The notes: a model not told the origin generated them from the letters alone. Positions 53,964 to 63,403 are shown, numbered from the stretch's first letter. The stretch: 64,000 nt of DNA from Lachnospiraceae bacterium (GCA_017500935.1 JAFVXW010000074.1:1-64000); one strand, 5' to 3'. Numbers and translations are program-made.

Positions 53964-55505
53964 ATGAAAACATTTGCGGCAATTGATGTGGGATCTTATG
54001 AGCAGAGCTTAAAGATCTTCACGATATCAAAGACCGGCGGGATCAAGGAAGTGGATCTTGTCAGAAACCGGCTGGATCTGGGAAGTGAGACCTATTCGAC
54101 CGGTAAGCTGAGCTATGAAAAAATGGAAGAACTCTGCCGCGTGCTGCGGGAATTTGTATCCATTATGAACGGATACCGTGTGGATGAATACAAAGCATAC
54201 GGAACCAGTGCCATCAGGGAAATGAAAAATGCCACCATTGTACTGGATCAGATCGCACAGCGGACCGGTGTCAGGATCGAAGTTTTATCCAATTCCGAGC
54301 AGCGGTTTCTGGATTACAAATCCATTGCTTCTAGAGGAGAAGGCTTTGAGCAGATCATTGAAAAGGGAACCGTAATTTTGGATATCGGCGGCGGCAGTAT
54401 CCAGATTTCCCTGTTTGACAAGGGAAAGCTTGTGGCGACCCAGAACTTAAGACTGGGCGTTTTGCGTCTGCAGGAAAGACTGCATCATTTTAATGTAAAA
54501 CCGGCGCAGTATGAACCGATTCTGGATGAAATTTTATATGCCCAGCTGTCTGTTTTCAAAAAAATGTATCTGAAGGATAAGGAAATTGAAAATATCATTG
54601 TTGTGGATGATTATCTTTCTTCCCTGATCTTAAAAAAACTGGGCAAAAAAGAGCTTTCCGGTTATGTGGAGATGGAAGCATATCATCAGTATCTGACGCA
54701 GCTGTGGGCAGCAACCGAGCAGGAACTGGCAAAAAAATTTGATATGCCGGAAGAAAATATGATCCTTCTGCGGATTTCTTCTGCGATCGTAAAACAGACG
54801 GCGCTTTTGACGGAAGCAAAGATGATCTGGGCTCCCGGTGTAACGCTGGGTGACGGTATGGTTTATGAGTATGCGCAGCAGAATAAAATGCTGACAAAGG
54901 AGCATGATTTTGAACAGGATATCGTTGCCTGCGCGCGCAATATCAGCAAACGTTACATGGGCAGCAAAAAAAGGGCAGAGACCCTGGAACAGATATGCCT
55001 GACTTTGTTTGACAGCATGAAGCGGATTCACGGCATGGGAAAACGGGAAAGACTTCTTTTGCGCATCGCCACACTTTTGCATGACTGCGGTAAATATATC
55101 AGCATGACGAATCTTGCAGAATGTTCCTATGGGATCATTATGTCCACAGAGATCATCGGCCTTTCACACAGGGAGCGCGAGATCGTTGCCAATGTGGTCA
55201 GATACAATCATCAGGATTTTGACTATTATCACCAGCATGATCTTCATGAAAACGGGATCGACATACAGGAACATCTGACCATTGCCAAGCTTACGGCAAT
55301 CCTGCGTGTGGCCAATGCGCTTGACCGCAGCCACAAACAAAAATGCCGGGATATCAGGACTGCGGTCAAAGATGACCAGCTTCTGATCACGATCAACACC
55401 GAAGAAGATCTGACACTGGAAAAAGGCTTATTCGATGCCAAAGCAGATTTCTTTGAAGAGGTATTCAGCATACGTCCTGTGATCAGGCAAAAGAAACGGT
55501 TTTAA
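53964..55505 (+). CDS. ppx: Ppx/GppA-type phosphatase with HD domain
   Basis: A 513-residue protein, the same length as Escherichia coli exopolyphosphatase. The actin-like half shows AAIDVGSYEQ (phosphate 1; most members have GSNS), YGTSAIREMKN (near 75), LDIGGGSIQISLF (phosphate 2, near 140). The C-terminal half is an HD domain (LLHDCGKYI near 370). It would degrade polyphosphate or convert pppGpp to ppGpp. The change in the first phosphate loop leaves the activity in doubt. The gene is next to ppk, as is common. GGGGGAA precedes the ATG. Confidence 0.78.
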   Translation: MKTFAAIDVGSYEQSLKIFTISKTGGIKEVDLVRNRLDLGSETYSTGKLSYEKMEELCRVLREFVSIMNGYRVDEYKAYGTSAIREMKNATIVLDQIAQRTGVRIEVLSNSEQRFLDYKSIASRGEGFEQIIEKGTVILDIGGGSIQISLFDKGKLVATQNLRLGVLRLQERLHHFNVKPAQYEPILDEILYAQLSVFKKMYLKDKEIENIIVVDDYLSSLILKKLGKKELSGYVEMEAYHQYLTQLWAATEQELAKKFDMPEENMILLRISSAIVKQTALLTEAKMIWAPGVTLGDGMVYEYAQQNKMLTKEHDFEQDIVACARNISKRYMGSKKRAETLEQICLTLFDSMKRIHGMGKRERLLLRIATLLHDCGKYISMTNLAECSYGIIMSTEIIGLSHREREIVANVVRYNHQDFDYYHQHDLHENGIDIQEHLTIAKLTAILRVANALDRSHKQKCRDIRTAVKDDQLLITINTEEDLTLEKGLFDAKADFFEEVFSIRPVIRQKKRF

Positions 55506-55531
55506 CACAAAAAACAGAGAGAGGGGCTATT

Positions 55532-57688
55532 ATGGCAGAAAACAAAGAGCTTACAAGACCGGAATTATACGAAAACCGGGAAGTGAGCTGGCTTTTATTC
55601 AATCAAAGAGTGTTAAGCGAAGCCAGGGATAAACAGCTTCCCCTGTTTGAACGGCTTAAGTTTTTGAGTATTACGGCATCCAATCTGGATGAATTTTTCA
55701 TGGTTCGAATCGGCTCATTGGTGGATATGGTTCAGGCCGGGTATACCAAACCGGATCTGGCAGGACTTTCCCCGAAGGAGCAGCTGGCCATTCTGGCAGA
55801 AAAGACCCATACGTTTATGGCACTGCAGTATTCTACATATGAACGTTCCCTGCTTATGCAGCTTGCCGCCAACGGGTTAAAGGTGGTGGAACGGCATGAG
55901 GATTTAAAACCGCATCAGCAGGAGTTTGCAGACAGATATTTTGAGGAAAATGTCTATCCGGTACTGACACCCATGGCGGTGGATTCTTCGCGGCCGTTTC
56001 CGCTGATCCGCAATAAATCGCTGAATCTGGGCGCGTTGCTGATCAAAAAGGATAAAAAGAAGCCCGAAAAGGCAGAACCGGAATTTGCCACCGTACAGGT
56101 TCCCAGCGTGTTAAACCGTATTGTACAGATTCCCGGCGATGAGGAAAACGGAGAGAATATTCTGACTGTGATCTTGCTGGAAGAGATCATAGAGAGAAAC
56201 ATTCATAAGCTGTTTTTAAATTATGATGTGCTTTGTGTTCATCCGTTCCGCATTACGCGAAATGCCGATCTGGCCATCGATGAAGATGAGGCCGAAGACC
56301 TGCTTTTGGAGATTGAAAAACAGATCAAAAAGCGCAGCTGGGGCAATACAGTACGCCTTGAAATCGAGGAAAATGCAGATAAGCGTCTGGTGAAGCATCT
56401 GAAAAAAGAACTTGCCGTGGAAGAACAGGAGCTGTTTTTCATAAGTGGGCCGCTGGATCTGACTTTTCTGATGAAAATGTATGGTCTGGAAGGTTTTGAA
56501 CATTTAAAAACTGCAAAATACACGCCTCAGCCGGTGACAGAACTTTCCGGGGAGGGCAGTATTTTTGATAAATTAAAAAAGCAGGATGTGCTTTTGCATC
56601 ATCCCTATCAGACCTTTGAACCGGTGGTGGACTTTATCAGACAGGCAAGTACCGATCCGGATGTTTTGGCCATCAAACAGACGCTGTACCGTGTCAGCGG
56701 CAATTCTCCCATTATCGCGGCGCTTGCACAGGCAGCCGAAAACGGCAAGCAGGTTTCTGTTTTAGTGGAATTAAAGGCCCGTTTTGATGAAGAGAACAAT
56801 ATTGTCTGGGCCAGAAAGCTGGAAAAAGCAGGATGCCATGTCATTTACGGTCTGGTAGGCTTAAAAACCCACTCCAAAATCACGCTGGTGGTGCGCAGAG
56901 AGGACGACGGCATCCGCCGTTATGTGCATCTGGGTACCGGCAATTATAATGATGCAACGGCCAAATTATATACTGATATTGGTTTTATGACTGCTTCTGA
57001 AGCGATCGGGGAAGATGCAACGGCAGTTTTTAACATGCTTTCCGGTTATTCAGAGCCCCGTTCCTGGAACAGCTTAAGTCTGGCGCCTCTCTGGCTTAAG
57101 GACAGATTCCTGTTTTTGATCGAAAGAGAAAAGAAAAATGCGCTTGCAGGATACGGAGGCAGGATCATTGCCAAGATGAACTCTCTTTGTGATCAGGATA
57201 TCATTGTGGCATTGTATGAGGCCAGTCAGGCAGGGGTAAAGATCGAGCTGATCGTGCGCGGCATCTGCTGTTTAAAGACAGGTGTTCCCGGTGTCAGCGA
57301 AAATATCACGGTTCGTTCTATCGTGGGTAATTTTTTGGAGCATGCACGCATTTTCTGGTTCCACAACAATGGAAAACCGGAGTGTTACTGTGCAAGTGCA
57401 GACTGGATGCCGCGAAATCTGGAGCGGCGTGTGGAAATTCTGTTCCCTGTGGAAGCACCTGCTTTAAAGGATAAGCTCTGGCAGATTCTGGACGGACAGC
57501 TGCGAGATACCGCCAAGGCGCAGATCCTGCAGCCGGACGGTTCCTATGAAAAGATCGACCGGCGCGGCAAGGAGCTATTCAATGCGCAGGAGGCATTCTG
57601 CGAACAGGCGATACAGGAGGGCAGCAGCAAAAACAGTGTTGCAGATACCCGCATGTTTATCCCCAAAATGCATGTGGAACAGGAGTAG
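55532..57688 (+). CDS. ppk1: Polyphosphate kinase 1
   Basis: A 718-residue Ppk1. DEFFMVRIGS (near 52), HHPYQTFEPVVDFI (near 355), LVELKARFDEENNI (near 412), the catalytic-histidine motif GLKTHSKITLV (near 447) and LGTGNYND (near 470) are all seen. It makes polyphosphate from ATP and can run in reverse. GAGAGGGG precedes the ATG. It follows ppx by 26 bp and precedes maf by 9 bp. Confidence 0.95.
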   Translation: MAENKELTRPELYENREVSWLLFNQRVLSEARDKQLPLFERLKFLSITASNLDEFFMVRIGSLVDMVQAGYTKPDLAGLSPKEQLAILAEKTHTFMALQYSTYERSLLMQLAANGLKVVERHEDLKPHQQEFADRYFEENVYPVLTPMAVDSSRPFPLIRNKSLNLGALLIKKDKKKPEKAEPEFATVQVPSVLNRIVQIPGDEENGENILTVILLEEIIERNIHKLFLNYDVLCVHPFRITRNADLAIDEDEAEDLLLEIEKQIKKRSWGNTVRLEIEENADKRLVKHLKKELAVEEQELFFISGPLDLTFLMKMYGLEGFEHLKTAKYTPQPVTELSGEGSIFDKLKKQDVLLHHPYQTFEPVVDFIRQASTDPDVLAIKQTLYRVSGNSPIIAALAQAAENGKQVSVLVELKARFDEENNIVWARKLEKAGCHVIYGLVGLKTHSKITLVVRREDDGIRRYVHLGTGNYNDATAKLYTDIGFMTASEAIGEDATAVFNMLSGYSEPRSWNSLSLAPLWLKDRFLFLIEREKKNALAGYGGRIIAKMNSLCDQDIIVALYEASQAGVKIELIVRGICCLKTGVPGVSENITVRSIVGNFLEHARIFWFHNNGKPECYCASADWMPRNLERRVEILFPVEAPALKDKLWQILDGQLRDTAKAQILQPDGSYEKIDRRGKELFNAQEAFCEQAIQEGSSKNSVADTRMFIPKMHVEQE

Positions 57689-57697
57689 AAAAGAATT

Positions 57698-58297
57698 ATG
57701 GATATGAAGATCATACTGGCCTCTGCATCACCCAGACGCCAGGAACTGCTTTCGCAGGTAGGCTTGTCCTATACCGTCATGCCCAGTTCGTGTGAGGAGA
57801 TCATCACCAAAACGGCACCGGATGAGGTGGTAAAGGAGTTATCCCTGCAAAAAGCACAGGATGTGGCCGGAAAGCTGACAGAACAAGGAGAGCTTTTGGT
57901 CATCGGCGCAGATACTGTAGTATCCTGTGACGGAAAAATTCTTGGAAAACCTTCTTCTGTTGAGGAGGCTGTTTCCATGCTGGAAATGCTGCAGGGGCGG
58001 TCTCATAAGGTTTATACCGGTGTGACGCTGTTATACAGAAGGTCGGCAGAGGCAGAGTGGGAATGCGAAACCTTTGCAGAATGTACAAAAGTAGTGTTTT
58101 ATCCCATGAGCAATGCAGAAATCTGCCGGTATGTGGGTACAAAAGAACCGATGGATAAGGCAGGTGCTTACGGAATCCAGGGAAAATGCGCCGCTTTTAT
58201 TGAAAAGATCGAGGGAGATTACAACAATGTGGTAGGTCTTCCTGTGGCGCGCGTATGCCTGTGGCTGAGAGAACGCGGTATTTTTGAAAAAATATAA
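57698..58297 (+). CDS. maf: Maf-like nucleotide pyrophosphatase
   Basis: A 199-residue Maf/YhdE protein: LASASPRRQELL at the N-terminus, IGADTVVSC (near 68) and EPMDKAGAYGIQGK (near 148). It hydrolyses non-canonical or UTP/dTTP-type nucleotides to monophosphates and is linked to septum control. AGGAG is 12 bases before the ATG at 57698. Confidence 0.92.
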   Translation: MDMKIILASASPRRQELLSQVGLSYTVMPSSCEEIITKTAPDEVVKELSLQKAQDVAGKLTEQGELLVIGADTVVSCDGKILGKPSSVEEAVSMLEMLQGRSHKVYTGVTLLYRRSAEAEWECETFAECTKVVFYPMSNAEICRYVGTKEPMDKAGAYGIQGKCAAFIEKIEGDYNNVVGLPVARVCLWLRERGIFEKI

Positions 58298-58366
58298 CAA
58301 AATAAATGTAACCTTTTGCCGGTTTGCGGGAATACCTCAATAAAAGGATATCCGGGGGATTTTTGC

Positions 58367-58870
58367 ATGAAAAATATGACATATGAATTCAGTATCGGCA
58401 GAAGACTTTTACATTTCTATGACAGACAGAATAAAAGCTGGTATGAGATTTCGGTGGAATCTAAGGTTCCGCTTACCACCATGATGCATATTATGCATGG
58501 AAAGACCAAAAATCCCGGTTTTTTTACGGTATGGTTTCTGTGCAGGGCATTGGGCGTATCACTTTCTGATTTTGTCGGAGAAAACAGAAAATTCAGTAAA
58601 GGAGAAATGGGTATGCACGAGTTTGACGAAGCGGTATTGAGATGTTTTTTGAAAAAGCAGGGGCAGTTATTCCCGGAACCTGTGGCAGAAAGTGAAGAAG
58701 AGGCAGAGAGCTTTCTGCAGGACTGCATGGCGGTTGTGGTAGACAGCGCCAAGGAAGTGGAAGAGTATTTTGAAGAGATCGGTGTGGATTTCGACGAATA
58801 TGACAGTATTCTGGATGCAGACGAAGTTTTTGAGATTGGAGACGGCAGATATCTGATCGTGGAAGGCTGA
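58367..58870 (+). CDS. XRE-type HTH protein with acidic C-terminal domain
   Basis: A 167-residue protein. Residues 1-75 form an HTH of the XRE type (RRLLHFYDRQNKSWYEIS, PLTTMMHIMHGKTKNP, FLCRALGVSLSDFV). Residues 83-167 are acidic (ESEEEAESF, EVEEYFEEIGVDFDEYD) and of unknown fold. An internal AAAGGAG followed by ATG at 58613 sits exactly at the junction, so the second half may also be made separately. GGGGGAT precedes the ATG at 58367. The regulated genes are not known. Confidence 0.62.
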   Translation: MKNMTYEFSIGRRLLHFYDRQNKSWYEISVESKVPLTTMMHIMHGKTKNPGFFTVWFLCRALGVSLSDFVGENRKFSKGEMGMHEFDEAVLRCFLKKQGQLFPEPVAESEEEAESFLQDCMAVVVDSAKEVEEYFEEIGVDFDEYDSILDADEVFEIGDGRYLIVEG

Positions 58871-58924
58871 ATTTGAGTCCGGCTTTTTGAAAAGTGAATA
58901 TAAAAAATGTGCGCAGACGCATAT

Positions 58925-58975
58925 AAAAATCCTGACGATCCTCTCATGCAGAGAAGGGCGTCAGGATTTTTTTTG
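58925..58975. terminator. Bidirectional terminator
   Basis: Arms AAAATCCTGACG and CGTCAGGATTTT with T's on the plus strand. It overlaps the end of the minus-strand HAD gene region and ends both. Confidence 0.88.
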
Positions 58976-58976
58976 A

Positions 58977-59789
58977 TCAGAAGAAATAATATTCGATAGC
59001 TTCTGCCAGACCGTCGTGGTCATTGTCTTTTTGGGTGATAAAATCCGCGCAGGCTTTGACAGCGGGAGAAGCGTTTGCCATGGCAACAGCAGCACCGGCA
59101 GCTTCCAGCATGGAAATATCGTTTTCGGCGTCACCGGCGGCAACGGATTCACTGATGGGAATCTGCAGATGATCACATACAAATGCAACGGCGCTGCCTT
59201 TTCCTGCTGTTTTATCAAAAATTTCCAGATATTCATTGCAGGAATAGATTGCGGTGAGGGTATCGCCAAAGCGTTCCAGAACCTGGGCGCGAAGCTGGTT
59301 TAATCTGGTCTGGTCGCAAAGGTCGATGGAAAGAAGCTTGACAGGGCCTTTTTCATAGGCAGCAATGATATCTTCTTCATAGCGGGGCTTCATGCCGGTG
59401 GCTTTCAGATAGTAGTCCATTTCAGGACAGCTTTTCTGACAGATGACACGGGTATCGTCATAGGACTGGATGTGGAGACCAAGGTGATAGGCCATCTGCA
59501 CGATCTCTCTTGCCATATCCAGAGGGACTCTTTTTTCAACGAGAGGTTTGTTCTGGGAACAGTCATATACCATGTTGCCGTTGGCAGCGATGATAAGGGT
59601 GTCAGGGAAAAGAAGTCCGTTTTGCTGTGCTGATTTTAAGATACTGCTGATGGTTCTGCCGGAGGAAAGAACAAAACCGGCTCCGTTTTCGATCATGCGT
59701 CCCACCAGCGCATGCATTTGGGGAGAAATCTGTTTTTGGGAGTTTAACAGAGTGCCGTCCATATCGGTGAAGAGTATTTTTTTAGGCAT
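58977..59789 (-). CDS. Cof-type HAD-superfamily phosphatase
   Basis: A 270-residue HAD hydrolase with a type II cap: FTDMDGTLLNS (motif I, nucleophile Asp), LSSGRTISSI (motif II, near 40), and SVAAGDAENDISMLE with CADFITQKDNDHDG (motifs III and IV, near 210-260). It dephosphorylates sugar phosphates or cofactors such as FMN or PLP. AAGGAG precedes the ATG. Its start overlaps the PHP gene's end by 8 bp, so the two are coupled. Confidence 0.9.
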   Translation of the reverse strand: MPKKILFTDMDGTLLNSQKQISPQMHALVGRMIENGAGFVLSSGRTISSILKSAQQNGLLFPDTLIIAANGNMVYDCSQNKPLVEKRVPLDMAREIVQMAYHLGLHIQSYDDTRVICQKSCPEMDYYLKATGMKPRYEEDIIAAYEKGPVKLLSIDLCDQTRLNQLRAQVLERFGDTLTAIYSCNEYLEIFDKTAGKGSAVAFVCDHLQIPISESVAAGDAENDISMLEAAGAAVAMANASPAVKACADFITQKDNDHDGLAEAIEYYFF

Positions 59790-60633
59790 TAAAAAGCTCC
59801 TTTCTTTTGGCTTTCAAATCATCTAAGACCCAGTCGCATACATGCAGACTGCCGTATCCGGTTCCAATCTCAAGTTTGGGCTTGCTTTTTCCGTGGAAGT
59901 CAGAACCGCCGGAGGGCAGAAGTTCATATTGACGTGCGATTTTGGCCATTTCGCGTTCTTCTGCGGGAGTATGGGTGGAATAAAAGACCTCCATTCCCAC
60001 AAGTCCGGTGTCTTTGAGTGTCCGGATGAGGGTGTGCAGCGTGTCATGTCCCATGCGGTAAAGTGTGGGATGCGCCAGGATCGGTATTCCCTTTGCAGAA
60101 AGGATCAGTTCAACAGCCTGGGCGGGAGTGACTTTTTCCCGGGGGACAAAGTATTTGGTGTGATCTCCCAGATAGCGGTCGAAGGCTTCAGGAAGACTTT
60201 TGACATAACCGTTTTCAAAAAGATATCTGGAATAATGGCCTCTTGTGATGACGGAGTCCGGATAGGCAGATACCAGTTTTTCATAGGATATGTCGATACC
60301 GGCTTCCTGCAGATTGCGGCACATCTTCTGATTGCGCCAGATGCGGGCATCCACAAAGTTCTGCAGGTGTTTTTGAAAGGCCAAAGAGGTGTTTTCGATA
60401 AAAAGGCCTACAATGTGAATGTCACGTCCCAGATATTCGGTGGAAAATTCGATGCCGTCTATGACTTCGATGCCAAGTGCTGTGCCGGCAGCCTTTGCTT
60501 CTGCAAGGCCGTCAATGGTATCATGGTCAGTGAGCGCAAAGGAAGTAAGCTTTTTGGAAGCAGCAAGCGCGACTACCTCTGTCGGGGTAAAACTTCCGTC
60601 AGAGCGGTTGGAATGTACGTGAAGATCTATCAT
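59782..60633 (-). CDS. PHP-domain metal-dependent phosphoesterase
   Basis: A 283-residue PHP protein (YciV/RNase AM-like): DLHVHSNRSDGS (first metal motif, residue 3), ALTDHDTIDGL (near 34), GIEFSTEY (near 62), and GGSDFHGKSKP (near 245). Relatives cleave 3',5'-nucleoside bisphosphates and shorten 5' ends of RNA. The ribosome site is AAAGGACTTTGAA. It is the first gene of the pair with the HAD phosphatase, which might act on the product. Confidence 0.87.
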   Translation of the reverse strand: MIDLHVHSNRSDGSFTPTEVVALAASKKLTSFALTDHDTIDGLAEAKAAGTALGIEVIDGIEFSTEYLGRDIHIVGLFIENTSLAFQKHLQNFVDARIWRNQKMCRNLQEAGIDISYEKLVSAYPDSVITRGHYSRYLFENGYVKSLPEAFDRYLGDHTKYFVPREKVTPAQAVELILSAKGIPILAHPTLYRMGHDTLHTLIRTLKDTGLVGMEVFYSTHTPAEEREMAKIARQYELLPSGGSDFHGKSKPKLEIGTGYGSLHVCDWVLDDLKAKRKELFNA

Positions 60634-60731
60634 TTCAAAGTCCTTTCAAGACGCAGAGGGGATAAAACATGACCCGCAGCAGAAAAACTGCGGCGGGTCT
60701 TTGGGTGTTAACATACAGGTCAGGAGAAAAA

Positions 60732-62378
60732 TCAGATTTCCTCTTCCACGTCGTCGGTGGTATCTGCGGTATAAACGGTACGTTTTCTTGCCATTTCGTC
60801 GCTTGCAAGGTATTCGTCGTAAGTGGTGATCTTGTCGATCAGGGTACCGTTGGGCAGGATTTCCATGATGCGGTTTGCAGTGGTCTGTACAAACTGATGG
60901 TCATGGCAGGAGAAGAGTGCAACGCCGGGATACTTGATCAGACCGTTGTTTAATGCGGTGATGGATTCCATATCCAGGTGGTTGGTGGGTTCGTCCAGAA
61001 CCAGGCAGTTTGCGCCGGAGATCATCATCTTGGACAGCAGGCAGCGTACCTTTTCACCACCGGAAAGAACTTTTACCTTTTTCACGCCGTCTTCACCGGC
61101 AAAGAGCATACGGCCAAGGAAGCCGCGCACATAGGTTGCGTCCTTAACGGGAGAGTAGCCGGTCAGCCAGTCAGCGATGGTATCGTCATTGTCAAACTCG
61201 CTGGTAGGATCCTTGGGGAAGTATGCCTGAGAGGTGGTTACGCCCCATTTATAGGTACCTTCATCGGGTTCGATCTCGCCTACCAGAATCTGGAACAGAG
61301 TGGTCTTTGCGATTTCATTGCCGCCGACAAATGCAATCTTGTCATTGCGGCCAACGATGAAGGAGATGTTATCCAGCACTTTTTCACCGTTAATGGTTTT
61401 GGAGATACCGGAAACAGTAAGGACTTCATTGCCGATTTCACGGTCGGGTCTGAAATCGATGTAGGGATATTTTCTGCTGGAGGGCTTAATATCATCCAGC
61501 TGGATCTTTTCAAGGGCACGTTTTCTGGAGGTAGCCTGTTTGGATTTGGAAGCGTTTGCGGAGAAACGGGAGATGAACTCCTGCAGTTCCTTGATCTTTT
61601 CTTCTTTTTTGCGGTTTGCTTCCTTCATCTGCTTGATGAGCAGCTGGCTGGATTCATACCAGAAATCATAGTTGCCGGCATAGAGAGTGATCTTGCCGTA
61701 ATCGATGTCAGCAGTGTGGGTGCAGACTTTATTTAAGAAATAACGGTCATGGGATACCACGATGACAGTGTTTTCAAAGTTGATCAAAAATTCTTCCAGC
61801 CATGCGATCGCATCCAGATCCAGGTGGTTGGTAGGCTCGTCGAGAAGCAGGATGTCAGGATTGCCAAACAGAGCGCGGGCAAGCAGTACCTTGACCTTCT
61901 GGCTGCCGTTTAATTCAGACATCATGGAGTAATGGATTTCGGTTTCGATACCAAGACCGTTTAATAAGGTGGCAGCATCGGATTCTGCATTCCAGCCGTC
62001 CATTTCAGCAAATTCTGCTTCCAGTTCGGATGCACGGATGCCGTCTTCGTCAGTGAAGTCTTCCTTCATATAAATAGCATCCTTTTCCTTCATGATCTCA
62101 TAAAGGCGGGCATTACCCATGATAACAACATCCATGACAGGATATGCATCATATTTGAAATGGTCCTGTTCCAGAACGGAAAGACGCTGACCGGGAGTGA
62201 TCACGATATCACCGTTGGTGGTCTCAAGCTTACCGGAGAGGATTTTTAAGAAGGTGGATTTACCGGCACCGTTGGCACCAATCAGGCCATAGCAGTTACC
62301 TTCTGTGAATTTGATATTAACATCTTCAAACAGCGCTTTTTTGCCCAAGCGCAGTGTCACGTTGTTTGCACTGATCAT
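60732..62378 (-). CDS. ABC-F family ATPase (YbiT/YkpA-like)
   Basis: A 548-residue soluble protein with two ABC domains and no membrane part. ABC1 has GANGAGKSTFLKI and LDEPTNHLDLDAI, but its signature is SELNGSQKV where LSGGQ is usual. The linker (residues 240-310, EANRKKEEKIKELQ) is charged and helical and reaches the ribosomal P-site tRNA in this family. ABC2 has an altered Walker A (GGNEIAKTTLF), a standard LSGGEKVRC and LDEPTNHLDME. ABC-F proteins rescue stalled ribosomes or protect them from antibiotics. Promoter TTGCAA-16-TATAAT at 62454-62481. Confidence 0.88.
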   Translation of the reverse strand: MISANNVTLRLGKKALFEDVNIKFTEGNCYGLIGANGAGKSTFLKILSGKLETTNGDIVITPGQRLSVLEQDHFKYDAYPVMDVVIMGNARLYEIMKEKDAIYMKEDFTDEDGIRASELEAEFAEMDGWNAESDAATLLNGLGIETEIHYSMMSELNGSQKVKVLLARALFGNPDILLLDEPTNHLDLDAIAWLEEFLINFENTVIVVSHDRYFLNKVCTHTADIDYGKITLYAGNYDFWYESSQLLIKQMKEANRKKEEKIKELQEFISRFSANASKSKQATSRKRALEKIQLDDIKPSSRKYPYIDFRPDREIGNEVLTVSGISKTINGEKVLDNISFIVGRNDKIAFVGGNEIAKTTLFQILVGEIEPDEGTYKWGVTTSQAYFPKDPTSEFDNDDTIADWLTGYSPVKDATYVRGFLGRMLFAGEDGVKKVKVLSGGEKVRCLLSKMMISGANCLVLDEPTNHLDMESITALNNGLIKYPGVALFSCHDHQFVQTTANRIMEILPNGTLIDKITTYDEYLASDEMARKRTVYTADTTDDVEEEI

Positions 62379-62453
62379 TTTTTTACCTTTCTTTCATTCA
62401 AAAATGGGGCGGCAGGTTTTTCCTGAGATGCCCGTTTTTTACCATCCTTTCCT

Positions 62454-62481
62454 ATTATAGAGAAAATAGAATAATTTGCAA
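62454..62481 (-). promoter_or_regulatory. Promoter of the ABC-F gene
   Basis: Minus strand TTGCAA (62476-62481), 16-bp spacer, TATAAT (62454-62459); leader of about 70 nt. Confidence 0.72.
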
Positions 62482-62506
62482 GTCTAAAAACTTAAAAAAC
62501 ACAGAG

Positions 62507-62535
62507 TTTACAAGGGAAACATCAGACGTTATAAT
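62507..62535 (+). promoter_or_regulatory. Promoter of the DUF5688-like gene
   Basis: TTTACA (62507-62512), 17-bp spacer, TATAAT (62530-62535). Confidence 0.75.
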
Positions 62536-62585
62536 ATTTATGTCTGAATCAGAATACAAAAAAGGTCGCTTTGGGGGACAAAAAG

Positions 62586-63305
62586 ATGGAATTTGAATAT
62601 GAACGCATCAGGTATGCTTTGGCCTGCAAACTGGTGAATGTCAGAACAGATATGCGGTATCTAAGAAAAGCAGCGTTTGAGCCTGCCTTTGCAGATATGG
62701 CTCTGACAGCCTGTATCCTGACGCGCAATGTACGAAAAGAAGATGGTTATGTCCCGGTGACTAAGGCCATGGCAGAAAAATGGGGCTTTGAGACGGATCA
62801 GATTCTGGATATTGCAAAACACAATATGTTCAGGATCCTGCCGCCAAAAATCTACTCCATGAAAGATGTCATGCTCAGCGATCAGGAAGGATCTGTATAT
62901 CACAAAGTGGAAACGATGCTTTCGAAAAGATATCCCGGTACCGATGCGGTTTCACTCAAAAAAGCAGCCATGCACATTGCCAGCCAGCTGTGTGAAAAGT
63001 ATGAGAAGCACAGCGGGATGGCACAGATGTGGGTTATGAGCAATAAGGACTGGATATTTGGTGCCTCCGGTCTTATGAATTCCCGTGCGCTGCAGACCTT
63101 TGCTTTAAAGCATGAATGCAGCTTTTATATTTTGCCTTCCAGCATACATGAGGTGATCCTTCTGCCTGAAAAATATGTGACATCAACCGATAAACTGCGT
63201 GATATGCTTGCGTTTGCCAATACAACCGCGATGGAAAAGAAGCGTTTTTTATCGGATTGTGTCTACTATTATGATATGGAAAAGCTGGAGATACGCTGTT
63301 TATAA
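62586..63305 (+). CDS. DUF5688-like protein
   Basis: A 239-residue protein resembling the DUF5688 group common in Lachnospiraceae: MALTACILTRNV, NMFRILPPKIYSM, then the last third with MWVMSNKDWIFGASGLMNS and CSFYILPSSIHEVILLPE. There is no membrane segment or catalytic motif that I can name. The ATG at 62586 follows GGGGGA at seven bases; a TTG five codons earlier is unlikely. It is followed by promoter elements and tRNA-Arg. Confidence 0.6.
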   Translation: MEFEYERIRYALACKLVNVRTDMRYLRKAAFEPAFADMALTACILTRNVRKEDGYVPVTKAMAEKWGFETDQILDIAKHNMFRILPPKIYSMKDVMLSDQEGSVYHKVETMLSKRYPGTDAVSLKKAAMHIASQLCEKYEKHSGMAQMWVMSNKDWIFGASGLMNSRALQTFALKHECSFYILPSSIHEVILLPEKYVTSTDKLRDMLAFANTTAMEKKRFLSDCVYYYDMEKLEIRCL

Positions 63306-63312
63306 AAAACGC

Positions 63313-63341
63313 TGGACAAGAGCATGGGATTATGCTATGAT
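63313..63341 (+). promoter_or_regulatory. Promoter upstream of tRNA-Arg (distal)
   Basis: TGGACA (63313-63318), 17-bp spacer, TATGAT (63336-63341). A second promoter lies closer to the tRNA. Confidence 0.55.
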
Positions 63342-63365
63342 AGCCAAGAGTGATGCGTAATATAT

Positions 63366-63393
63366 TTGTAATATTTGTGATGTTTTTTAGAAT
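63366..63393 (+). promoter_or_regulatory. Promoter of tRNA-Arg (proximal)
   Basis: TTGTAA (63366-63371), 16-bp spacer, TAGAAT (63388-63393), 10 bp before the tRNA. Confidence 0.55.
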
Positions 63394-63403
63394 GTTACAA
63401 TCA

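Noticed and set aside
59842..60672. 276-residue plus-strand frame opposite the PHP gene, and similarly 60978-61736 opposite the ABC-F gene
   Set aside because: Both are antisense to conserved enzymes with clear motifs.
60670..60702. Terminator after the ABC-F gene
   Set aside because: The GC-rich hairpin has a mismatch and no T-run directly after it; too weak to call.
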